NCBI GenBank assembly: GCA_965369445.1
Contig: CBDUQU010000075.1
Span: forward strand, 1-14,353
Direction: 5' to 3'
DNA: 14,353 nt
Source: SM23-73-3 sp965369445
Lineage (GTDB): Bacteria; Zixibacteria; MSB-5A5; SM1-73
Positions 1 through 7,156 of this stretch are shown here, in pieces. The notes beneath the pieces were generated by a model. That model had not been told where the DNA came from, made no database searches, and saw nothing but the letters and a program-made list of their open reading frames with translations. Numbering within the stretch: the first letter of the stretch is position 1; every line of letters starts with the position of its first letter. The translations under genes and the position numbers were made by a program.

Positions 1-164
1 AAGAAAAGGTCCTCCATTTTGACGGCACCGAAAGATTGGTAAAGCGCCCCTATATGATAGAAGACCTCTGCATTGGCTGCGGAATCTGCGAGACCAAATG
101 CCCGGTGGCAGGTAAATCCGCCATAATCATCACCCCACAAAATGAACAGCGGTGGATGGATTAA
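1..164 (+). CDS. 4Fe-4S ferredoxin-domain protein, C-terminal fragment
   Basis: Only the last 53 codons are present, read from base 3 and ending at TAA 162-164; the N-terminus lies outside the window. The fragment contains one complete 4Fe-4S cluster motif, CIGCGICETKCPV, followed by a hydrophobic SAIIIT segment, as in the second half of many bacterial ferredoxin-type domains. The four cysteines would bind a cubane cluster for electron transfer. The lead-in (RPYMIEDL) reads as the end of a larger multi-domain iron-sulfur protein rather than a free small ferredoxin, but the parent family cannot be decided from this tail. No clear terminator follows. The AT-rich island begins immediately downstream, so this gene may mark its left border. 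Confidence 0.85.
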   Translation, partial: EKVLHFDGTERLVKRPYMIEDLCIGCGICETKCPVAGKSAIIITPQNEQRWMD

Positions 165-365
165 CTTTTGTTTTCGACCTCATGCACGTGTTAGAAACAT
201 AAAAAAACCATGGGTTCTATCACACGAGTAGATATAGTTTTGATTGTTTAGAATATGCTCTCTATAATCAACCTCATAAACTTAAGTTAATCTATCATCT
301 GTACTTTAAACAATGAGACTCTCAATACTGTTTTGGTAGTTATTTGAAATAGAATTAAACGTATA
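165..365. other. AT-rich convergent intergenic gap
   Basis: This 201-bp gap lies between the plus-strand 4Fe-4S gene and the convergent minus-strand TIR-STAND gene. It is clearly more AT-rich than the flanking gene at 1-164. I see no convincing hairpin plus T-run terminator on either strand, no tRNA, no integrase remnant, and no direct repeat matching the right border near 4500. It is where the base composition changes. Confidence 0.5.
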
Positions 366-3068
366 TCAATGCATAGCATGGACCTTCTCTTTTAGGCGGC
401 TCACCAAGGCCCGTGTCACCTTAATATCTCCTGGAGTAGCCATTCGGCGATATAATCGATTCGAATCTTCTGCGAGGTCAAGAGCCGACAGGAGATGTTT
501 TGTTTTCTTCTTTTTAGACTTATGCATTTCTGAATACAATTCGTTAATCTCAGCCAGCCCCCATTCTGCATGTGCTATTTCGTCGACTTTGTTAATTTCC
601 TTCGCTAAATGTAAGCTTTCTTTATATAATTCTTCTGCTTTACTAAAGCTATTGTGAGCACTATCGATCCGTTTTTCTCTCTTATGATAAAGACCGATTT
701 CCTTTTCAGCATTAGCGAGATTTCCCAATGCTTTGGCGATGCCTCGAAGATAAGCCTTCTTCGGAAGAAGATTTTTGTTTTTCTCAAATAACTTTTGTCC
801 TTGCCAGCTTGCATCAATTGATTTATTATATAGGTAAAGAGCCTTTTGAATAAGCTTACGATTGTATTCCGTGCGACCATCTCCTTCACTTTTTCGTCCC
901 CAGAGCCAGTAGAGTCTTCCGAAATCCATTTTGAGGTCGGCAATGGCGACCTGTTCTTCTATATCTATGAGACTAAGTTCTTCTCTTAGATTTAGACTTT
1001 CTGAATACAGTCTTTCAGATTCTTCGAAATAATGATGCCAATTAAGTCCTGATTCCAACCACTCGTACTCGCCCTTTAACAGTGCCGATTTTCCAAGATG
1101 ACGAATGGCCAGAGCAATTCCCCTTTTATCTTTTAATTTCTGGTATATTTGCAATCCATCCTTTACATATTCCTCCGCCTTATCGAGGTTTTCAAATCGC
1201 AAAAAAGTAAACCCTAAGTCTTTAACAAAAACCTCGGCGGCCAATGGATCATTGTTGCTTTCACGGCAGGCACGTAGAATGCTTTTGTTTGCTTCAACGC
1301 GCTCACGCCAGTACCCAGATATCCACATAAAGTGATTTACAGAATCACGGAAATCCACAAGTAATTGCCATTCACTCAATTTCTCCGATAGCTTCATAGC
1401 TGCGATGATGTTTTTAATTTCGCGCCCCATGGTCTCAGGGTTAGATTTATAATACTGCTTTGAGAATTTCAAATAAAAATTGATGAATCTTTTACCAGCG
1501 GAAGAAGCAAAGTCTGGCACTTTCTTAATTTGGGCTTCACTCATTTTCTGCGTTAAGGGATGTAGCTTATAGACAATACGGGCGTAATCGTGGCGTTGAA
1601 TTTCAAGCAGAGACATATCATAAAGTCCTTTGATCGAGATTTTCAACTCTTCATCGTTCACATCTGTTGTCATTCTAATTGCTTCAAGCGGAGCATGTTC
1701 TATAAAGAAAATCATTGACATTAGAATCTGTTTTTGCGCTTCATTAAGAATTTCACTCCAGCTTTCTTCAAAAAGATAGCCGTAGATGTCGTCGCTTCTT
1801 TCCAGTGGTATCAGTGGTTCACCAAAGCTCCTTTGAATTTCTTCAAATGGAAGATACGGAACCTGTCCTATCACCACCTCGATCAGTTTCGGAATACCAT
1901 AGGTTAGTTTATAAATTGTTACATATTTATTCCTTAAGCTTTTCTTTAAGTCTCGAGAAAAAGACAGGTCTTTCGCTTTACTATCCATCAACTCTTTAGC
2001 AGCTTTAAAATTAAGTTTATCGATTACGTGAATACGTGGTTGTAATATGTCCATGGCCTTTGAAATCTCTCTGGTAGTGATGACTACACGAACCAAATTA
2101 TTTGCGGAGGAGGTATCATCCTCAGCCGATGCTTTCAGTGGCAAGCGGTTGATAAACTTGCAAATTGCTGATTCTTCGGTTTCGTGAGATGCTTCACTGT
2201 CTTGTATTATACTTTCGAAATTGTCGAGAACGATTAAAGTACTACATTGAGACACTAGCTGAATCACTGCATGGATCTTATTCTGTAAATCTATTTCTTT
2301 CATTAATCCAGACTCTGGATCATAGGTGTGAACAATAGTTTCGATGACCTCATTTAAACCAACCGACTGGTTTTCTTGATATTTTCTCACGTCAATCCAC
2401 ACGATCATCTCAAATAAATCCCTGCGCATGCATTCGTAGGCAAGCTTGATGGCAAGGGTACTCTTACCTACGCCTCCGAAACCTTTAAGAATAACGGTTT
2501 GATTTGCCTCTTTTAATTCTTCAAGTAGTGATTTCAGAATTTCTTCACGTCCGAAGAAATAAGAGGGCTCTCTTTCTAAGTTACTACGAACTCTCAGAGC
2601 ATGCTCTGGTGTGAATGGCGACCGCTTAGGTTCCGGCACAGGTATTTGTTTATTCTTACGTCGTTCCATACCTACTTGAGTTGCTTTTTTTAGTTTCTCC
2701 CAACTCCCATCTTCGAATAGGTTGACCCATTGAAAATCACTCAGGCTTTCTGGAACCTCGCAATCTTCCAATCGTACCGGGATCAGATAAATATCGTTGT
2801 CCAACTTTTCTTTCCAAATTTCCAAGGCATCTCTAATTTCCTTTTGAATGTAGCCCCTTCTATTGACCGAATTTGCCGACAGACATGCGAGAAAGAAATC
2901 AGATCTCTTGATGGCTTTCTTGATGGCGTTTCGCCAATTCTCTCCCGGTAGAATATCTATGTCCATCCAAGGATTAAATCCTTCTTTGGATAATTTTTGG
3001 TAAAGTATTTTTACTTTATCTTGATCAGTTCTTGCATAGCTCAAGAAAATTTTAGCCTTTGATTTCAT
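366..3068 (-). CDS. TIR / NB-ARC (STAND) / TPR protein, NLR-like candidate immune receptor
   Basis: A 900-residue protein with three parts. Residues about 5-140 form a TIR domain: it opens with KIFLSYARTD, and Glu77 in the YIQKEIRDAL segment sits where NAD-cleaving TIR domains carry the catalytic glutamate. Residues about 165-480 form an NB-ARC/AP-ATPase STAND module, with Walker A GFGGVGKST (196-204), Walker B LIVLD ending at Asp282, sensor TTR (331-333), a GIPKLIE segment resembling the GLPLA motif, and a winged-helix-like LHPLTQ region. The rest, to residue 900, is helical with TPR-like repeats, the usual ligand-sensing part of STAND proteins. Known relatives oligomerise on sensing a trigger and activate the TIR effector, often depleting NAD+ and halting growth during phage infection; that role is inferred here. 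AGAGG lies 12 bases before ATG. The gene is last in a minus-strand trio, 199 bp after the adenylyltransferase gene, and may have its own promoter. Confidence 0.9.
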   Translation of the reverse strand: MKSKAKIFLSYARTDQDKVKILYQKLSKEGFNPWMDIDILPGENWRNAIKKAIKRSDFFLACLSANSVNRRGYIQKEIRDALEIWKEKLDNDIYLIPVRLEDCEVPESLSDFQWVNLFEDGSWEKLKKATQVGMERRKNKQIPVPEPKRSPFTPEHALRVRSNLEREPSYFFGREEILKSLLEELKEANQTVILKGFGGVGKSTLAIKLAYECMRRDLFEMIVWIDVRKYQENQSVGLNEVIETIVHTYDPESGLMKEIDLQNKIHAVIQLVSQCSTLIVLDNFESIIQDSEASHETEESAICKFINRLPLKASAEDDTSSANNLVRVVITTREISKAMDILQPRIHVIDKLNFKAAKELMDSKAKDLSFSRDLKKSLRNKYVTIYKLTYGIPKLIEVVIGQVPYLPFEEIQRSFGEPLIPLERSDDIYGYLFEESWSEILNEAQKQILMSMIFFIEHAPLEAIRMTTDVNDEELKISIKGLYDMSLLEIQRHDYARIVYKLHPLTQKMSEAQIKKVPDFASSAGKRFINFYLKFSKQYYKSNPETMGREIKNIIAAMKLSEKLSEWQLLVDFRDSVNHFMWISGYWRERVEANKSILRACRESNNDPLAAEVFVKDLGFTFLRFENLDKAEEYVKDGLQIYQKLKDKRGIALAIRHLGKSALLKGEYEWLESGLNWHHYFEESERLYSESLNLREELSLIDIEEQVAIADLKMDFGRLYWLWGRKSEGDGRTEYNRKLIQKALYLYNKSIDASWQGQKLFEKNKNLLPKKAYLRGIAKALGNLANAEKEIGLYHKREKRIDSAHNSFSKAEELYKESLHLAKEINKVDEIAHAEWGLAEINELYSEMHKSKKKKTKHLLSALDLAEDSNRLYRRMATPGDIKVTRALVSRLKEKVHAMH

Positions 3069-3088
3069 TTGAAGTTGTTTCCTCTGTC

Positions 3089-3118
3089 TTTATAAGAGGC
3101 TAGAGTTAAAAAGATCAA
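3089..3118 (-). promoter_or_regulatory. Possible sigma70-like promoter for the TIR-STAND gene
   Basis: On the minus strand a -35-like TTGATC (3113-3118) is followed after 18 bp by TATAAA (3089-3094). Transcription would begin around 3082, at or inside the ribosome-binding AGAGG, leaving a very short leader, which weakens the call. An inverted pair CCTCT/AGAGG (3081-3085 and 3095-3099) flanks the -10 hexamer and could be an operator or chance. If this is not a promoter, the gene would be read from upstream in the trio. Confidence 0.3.
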
Positions 3119-3131
3119 AAATTTTACTCAA
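3090..3131 (-). CDS. Possible 13-codon leader ORF before the TIR-STAND gene
   Basis: A perfect GGAGG (3139-3143) lies 7 bases before a TTG at 3131 on the minus strand. It opens a 13-codon frame (MSKIFDLFNSSLL) that ends in TAA 21 bases before the TIR-STAND ATG. The ribosome-binding site is better than that of the TIR gene itself. It could be a translated leader peptide or translational coupler, or simply chance in AT-rich DNA. It overlaps the candidate promoter at 3089-3118, so the two readings compete. Confidence 0.25.
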   Translation of the reverse strand: MSKIFDLFNSSLL

Positions 3132-3267
3132 ATGTCTGCCTCCAGTAATTTCTTTTAACGTTCTTTCCAAAAGGAGAATTAGATTCACTCGGTTTTTTAA
3201 AAAAAGAATAATGTATTACTTCTAACTGAAATTTTTAAATCAACACTATTATCAGTTTTTTGAATTC

Positions 3268-3822
3268 TCAATTCAACTTAACCCCTTTTCCCTTCTGGAG
3301 CCAGGACTCCAAAACCTCTAAGGTGCCAAGTGGCACTTTCTCATGCCAGGTCTTGTTGCCAGAGTAAACATTATGTCTGATCTCTGTTCCACTAACACTT
3401 CTTTCCCCTTCTAATGCTATAACCTCGAATCCATGATTTTGAAACATATTTCGTTTTTCTTCGTCCCAAGGATCTAAAATTACCATTAATTGTACGAGAT
3501 CATCCATTGGGATATAGTACTCCCAGAATTCAGGCTTATTGATTGGAAACGGAACGATCATTACGTCAAAAAAGCGCTCTCGGAGCATATTGTCAGCAAG
3601 TATTGTGTTTTGAATCATTTGCATGCGCAGATAATAAGAAAACGGATTTGCATCTGGAAGATGTCGATGGGAATCTGATGTAACCTCAGTTGTAAAGCCT
3701 GGATCTGGATTGGTAATCCCTATGATCAATTTATTAGCAAATTCTAAAGCTTTTTTCAAATATTTGAAATGTCCATTATGAAATGGTTGAAATCGGCCAT
3801 GGATCATTCCTGTCTCTATCAT
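3268..3822 (-). CDS. NMN adenylyltransferase-like nucleotidyltransferase (NadM/NadR type)
   Basis: A 184-residue protein of the nucleotidylyltransferase HxGH superfamily. The N-terminus has GRFQPFHNGH, with His15 and His18 forming the HxGH ATP-binding signature. SGTEIR at 144-149 matches the second conserved motif (ISSTxxR-like) that holds the triphosphate. The GRFQP form is typical of archaeal NadM and the NadR adenylyltransferase domain, not of the usual bacterial NadD (GGTFDPIHxGH). The predicted reaction is NMN + ATP to NAD+ + PPi; another AMP- or CMP-transfer substrate is possible. The length fits a single-domain NadM. The start is supported by AAGGGG 6 bases before the ATG. It lies 33 bp after the HIT gene and 199 bp before the TIR-STAND gene, which suggests an NAD-related role for the cluster. 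Confidence 0.85.
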   Translation of the reverse strand: MIETGMIHGRFQPFHNGHFKYLKKALEFANKLIIGITNPDPGFTTEVTSDSHRHLPDANPFSYYLRMQMIQNTILADNMLRERFFDVMIVPFPINKPEFWEYYIPMDDLVQLMVILDPWDEEKRNMFQNHGFEVIALEGERSVSGTEIRHNVYSGNKTWHEKVPLGTLEVLESWLQKGKGVKLN

Positions 3823-3855
3823 TTTGTACCCCTTAGTATAAATTTGGTGGAAGTT

Positions 3856-4185
3856 TTAATCCATCCTTTCCCCTACATGAACATGCCAATGCAAATGTTT
3901 TGTTTCTTGGCAGCTGCCAAAATTTGTTGTTAATCTACATCCCCCATATTCTTGCGTTACTGATTGGACAACTTTTTTCAATATTAACATCATTTCCGAT
4001 AACATCTCATCGCCTCTATTAAGTAGAGTGAGAAAAGATTCCTCATGATACTTTGTAATAATAACAATATATACTGGCCATACAGGATCTGTATGGTGAT
4101 AAGCAAGTACATTTTCAGTCTCGATCATTTTATTGATTGGAATTCGTCCTTTCAATATTTGATCTCAGTGAAAATCATGTGGCAT
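3856..4185 (-). pseudogene. HIT-family nucleotide hydrolase with in-frame TGA at codon 7
   Basis: The C-terminal HLHWHVHVG is the histidine triad signature, whose middle histidines bind and attack the alpha-phosphate of AMP-linked substrates. The segment ILKGRIPINK followed by VLAYHHTDPVWPVYIVIITKYH matches the HIT core (typically ILxGEIP...VLAFxDxxPxxPxHxLVIPKxH). The best start is ATG 4185, with AAGGA (4194-4198) 8 bases upstream. The frame reads MPHDFH, then TGA (4165-4167), then DQILKGRIP and on to TAA 3856. The residues before TTG 4155 still align with the family N-terminus, and TGA falls where many members have the second Cys of CxxC. This is either a nonsense mutation, a recoded stop, or a gene that now starts at TTG 4155 (99 residues, weak ribosome site) or ATG 4128. 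The core is intact, so activity may survive. The adenylyltransferase gene follows after 33 bp. Confidence 0.7.
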
Positions 4186-4193
4186 GTTTGTTT

Positions 4194-4198
4194 TCCTT
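4194..4198 (-). promoter_or_regulatory. Ribosome-binding site supporting HIT start at 4185
   Basis: AAGGA on the minus strand, 8 bases before ATG 4185. It is the only strong Shine-Dalgarno match near the HIT gene; the downstream TTG 4155 has only a weak GAG. It therefore argues that the original start lies upstream of the in-frame TGA. Confidence 0.6.
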
Positions 4199-4430
4199 GT
4201 TTTGAGGAATTTGTTAGATTTCAAAATTTCATCTTTTCTTGTGTAATAATTTAGCTAATTTAGTAATCACAAGATTGTTCAGATGATTGATTAGGAATAT
4301 TTTCCAAACCTCTGGCAAGTAATGCAAACTTCTTTCATTTTTTATTAATAAATTAGTGCATCTCAGTTAATTAGCAAAACATTGAAACAACAAGGAGCCT
4401 GCATTATATTAACAAAACAGTCATGCAAAT

Positions 4431-4459
4431 ATTGTAATATAGATTATAGATATTGTCAA
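4431..4459 (-). promoter_or_regulatory. Near-consensus sigma70 promoter for the HIT / adenylyltransferase genes
   Basis: On the minus strand a perfect TTGACA (4454-4459) is followed after exactly 17 bp by TACAAT (4431-4436, five of six consensus bases). The predicted start near 4424 leaves about 240 nt of untranslated leader before ATG 4185. The AT-rich setting raises the chance of a random match, but a perfect -35 with ideal spacing is uncommon. Confidence 0.5.
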
Positions 4460-4518
4460 CAATTAAATTCAGAACAAACAACCCCACAATTTACTTAACA
4501 CTCCCCTTGTCTGTTTAC

Positions 4519-4547
4519 TTGACATCCCTTCGAATCGTCTTTAGATT
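4519..4547 (+). promoter_or_regulatory. Sigma70-like promoter for priA
   Basis: A perfect TTGACA (4519-4524), a 17-bp spacer and TAGATT (4542-4547, four of six). Transcription would start near 4554, about 39 nt before the priA ATG at 4593. It sits exactly where the composition becomes that of the priA block, so it probably belongs to the native chromosome. Confidence 0.6.
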
Positions 4548-4592
4548 GTAGACGCGGCAGAGACATCAAACCGATAAGAATAGGAATCTCTC

Positions 4593-7076
4593 ATGTTTGC
4601 CCAGGTAGCGCTACCTCTTCCATCGTCGGAGCCGTTCACATACCGGATCCCGTCACATCTTGAGGGAAAAATGGATTTGGGATTCAGGGTGCTTGTGCCT
4701 CTGAGAAATAAGATTGTGACCGGCTTCGTGGTGGGGTTGAGCGCGACATCCAGCGTTTCGAACGTCAAAGAGATCAAAGACCTTCTGGATCCCTATCCTC
4801 TTTTCTCAGGAGAAATGCTCGAGCTTACCAAATGGGTCTCTGACTACTATCTGTGCTCCTGGGGTGAAGCTTTGAGAGCGGCTCTTCCGTCGGAGCTTAT
4901 GCTGAAAAGCGAAATGTACGTAAGAAGAAAGGTCGAGGGTGCAAGGTTAAAGGTGACAGGAAAGTCAGCAACACGAGTGTCGCCGAGGCAGCAGGGAATC
5001 CTGGAGGTTCTAACAGACGGCGAAGAAAGGAAGCTCTCCTGGCTTGCCAGAACCCTCAAGGCGAAGGGTCTTTATGCCGACCTGTATGATCTCAGCAGAA
5101 AGGGAGAGATCGAAATCGACGAACGTTTGAGCAAACCAGGCGTGAGAATTCAGCATGAGAGAGTGATGAGATTGAAGAATTTCGATAATAGTCCCGAAAG
5201 TCTGGAGCTTCTGCAGACGGCAATTTCCGCGTTTAAGAAGAAAACTCCTGCGCAATCAAAATGCCTGGAACTGCTCCTGGAGAACGAAGGTCAGCTTTCG
5301 CATAGGGAATTGACCGCCGAGCATAGGATAAGCGCTTCGTCTCTTAAGGGATTGGAGAAAAGGGGACTGATTGAATTCTCCGAGGTTGAAAGAATCAGGG
5401 AAAGCGATTGGGGACTGGATGTGCCGGAAACACAGCCTTCGTCTCTGACCGAAGACCAACAGGAGATACAACAGAAGATAAAGACGGCGATGGACCAGGG
5501 CGGTTACTTTCCTTTTTTGATTCACGGAGTCACAGGCAGCGGGAAAACCCAGGTTTATATTGAAGCTATCAGAGAAGTTTTGAAAAGAGGAAAACAGGCT
5601 TTGATCTTAGTGCCGGAGATATCTTTAACCCCCCAGATCATATCCAGGTTCAAGGCCAACTTTGAAAAGAAGGTGGGCTGCCTGCATTCAGGCATGTCGG
5701 CAGGGGAGAGGTTTGACACCTGGAGGAGAGTGGGAAACGGCGATCTTCCCGTCGTGGTGGGAGCCAGATCGGCCGTCTTTTCGCCTCTCGAGAATCTGGG
5801 ATTGATCGTCGTGGATGAGGAACACGTCTCCTCCTACAAGCAGGATGATCCCGCGCCAAGATATAATGCCAGAGACGTGGCGGTGATGAGAGCCAAGTTG
5901 AACAAAACCGTGGTCATCATGGGCTCCGCCACGCCCAGCCTGGAGTCCTATTTCAATGCCCAGCAAGGCAAATATACTTTGTGCCAGTTGAAGCAACGAG
6001 TGAAGGATCAGAAGCTTCCCCGCGTAGACATCATCGACCTTGCCCAGGAGAGGAAGAAAGGGAACTTTACTTTTCTCTCGTCGGACCTTTCGTCTCTGCT
6101 GAAGGACAGGATGGACAGAAAGGAACAGGCCCTACTCTTTTTGAATCGCCGCGGCTTCTCCTCGTTCGTCAAATGCCAGGACTGCGGGCATATCGAAAAA
6201 TGCCCGCGCTGTGATATAACTCTCACCTTTCACCGGACCGACTTCTCGTTGAGATGCCACTACTGCGGCCATCAAAAAAAAGCACCGGATCTTTGCCCTA
6301 ATTGCCAGGGTCACAGATTCATGTATAAGGGTGCAGGAACTCAGAAGATCGAGGAGGAAGTCAAAAAGAGTTTCCCGGACGTCCTGATGGAGAGAATGGA
6401 CTTGGATACCACAACCAGGAAGGGTGCGCACAGACGTCTGTTGAGTGATTTTGGCAGGAAGAAGTTTGGGGTCCTCTTGGGAACTCAGATGATCACCAGA
6501 GGATTGGACTTTCCCGACGTGACGCTGGTGGGAGTGATCTCCGCCGACCTGGGTCTGGACCTTCCGGATTTCCGCTCGAAGGAGAGAACCTTTCAACTGC
6601 TTGCCCAGGTGGCGGGCAGGGCCGGCAGGGGAGAGCGGGAGGGGAAGGTGATCGTTCAGACCTATTATCCCCGGGAGTGGAGCATCAAGCTTGCCGCCTC
6701 ACACGATTTCGAAGGGTTCTACCGGAGAGAATTGGAGCAGCGGAGGGACTTGGGCTATCCCCCGTTTAACCACCTGATCCTGATGGTCTTTTCCGGCAGG
6801 AACTTGAAGCAGGTCACCGCGCGTGCCCTGAGTTTTTCTTCCCTTTTGAAAAGAAAGGCCGGGAAGGGAAGACAGGGGAGGCTGGAAATCTTAGGCCCTG
6901 CCCCGGCGCCGATCTCCAGGGTGAAGAATCAACACCGGTGGCAACTGCTGATAAAGACGAAAAAGGTCTCCGGAGTCGGCGGTTTGATAAAAGAGCTTTT
7001 GCGGGATAAGAAAAGTGCAAAAAAGAAGGAAGCAGTTCGTATAAGCGTTAATGTAGACCCCATGGATATGCTTTGA
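4593..7076 (+). CDS. priA: Primosomal protein N' (replication restart helicase PriA)
   Basis: An 827-residue superfamily 2 DNA helicase that recognises stalled or collapsed replication forks and reloads the replicative helicase. The N-terminal 3'-DNA-binding region begins FAQVALPLPSSEPFTYRIP. Walker A GVTGSGKT is at 312-319 and the DEEH box at 408-411. Eight zinc-binding cysteines in CxxC pairs lie between Cys528 and Cys571, inside the helicase core as is characteristic of PriA. The motif VI region QVAGRAGRGEREG follows. It is somewhat longer than the 732-residue E. coli protein; the extra length is before the helicase core, where a winged-helix region is expected. The ATG at 4593 has AGGA 7 bases upstream and a promoter at 4519-4547. 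The gene is intact, and the HD-domain gene follows after 80 bp. Confidence 0.97.
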   Translation: MFAQVALPLPSSEPFTYRIPSHLEGKMDLGFRVLVPLRNKIVTGFVVGLSATSSVSNVKEIKDLLDPYPLFSGEMLELTKWVSDYYLCSWGEALRAALPSELMLKSEMYVRRKVEGARLKVTGKSATRVSPRQQGILEVLTDGEERKLSWLARTLKAKGLYADLYDLSRKGEIEIDERLSKPGVRIQHERVMRLKNFDNSPESLELLQTAISAFKKKTPAQSKCLELLLENEGQLSHRELTAEHRISASSLKGLEKRGLIEFSEVERIRESDWGLDVPETQPSSLTEDQQEIQQKIKTAMDQGGYFPFLIHGVTGSGKTQVYIEAIREVLKRGKQALILVPEISLTPQIISRFKANFEKKVGCLHSGMSAGERFDTWRRVGNGDLPVVVGARSAVFSPLENLGLIVVDEEHVSSYKQDDPAPRYNARDVAVMRAKLNKTVVIMGSATPSLESYFNAQQGKYTLCQLKQRVKDQKLPRVDIIDLAQERKKGNFTFLSSDLSSLLKDRMDRKEQALLFLNRRGFSSFVKCQDCGHIEKCPRCDITLTFHRTDFSLRCHYCGHQKKAPDLCPNCQGHRFMYKGAGTQKIEEEVKKSFPDVLMERMDLDTTTRKGAHRRLLSDFGRKKFGVLLGTQMITRGLDFPDVTLVGVISADLGLDLPDFRSKERTFQLLAQVAGRAGRGEREGKVIVQTYYPREWSIKLAASHDFEGFYRRELEQRRDLGYPPFNHLILMVFSGRNLKQVTARALSFSSLLKRKAGKGRQGRLEILGPAPAPISRVKNQHRWQLLIKTKKVSGVGGLIKELLRDKKSAKKKEAVRISVNVDPMDML

Positions 7077-7156
7077 GTCGTCAGGTGTCGCGAGAAGAAT
7101 CCGAACTTTCAACTGCGGAAACCAATTCGGGGAAACTCTTCTAAAGGTGAGGTTAG

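Larger units (their letters stand above)
4186..4592. other. Divergent AT-rich intergenic region between the HIT gene and priA
   Basis: A 407-bp gap between divergent genes. Bases about 4200-4500 are strongly AT-rich, and composition changes to the moderate GC of the housekeeping block after about 4510. It holds back-to-back promoters: a minus-strand one at 4431-4459 and a plus-strand one at 4519-4547. The minus-strand leader would be about 240 nt and contains several tiny frames. One (4291-4338, minus) encodes 15 residues with a CITC motif but has no ribosome-binding site. No terminator, tRNA or att-like repeat was found. Confidence 0.6.

Noticed and set aside
6132..6596. 154-codon minus-strand open frame inside priA
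   Set aside because: The sense frame is conserved PriA helicase with zinc cysteines; the antisense product resembles nothing.
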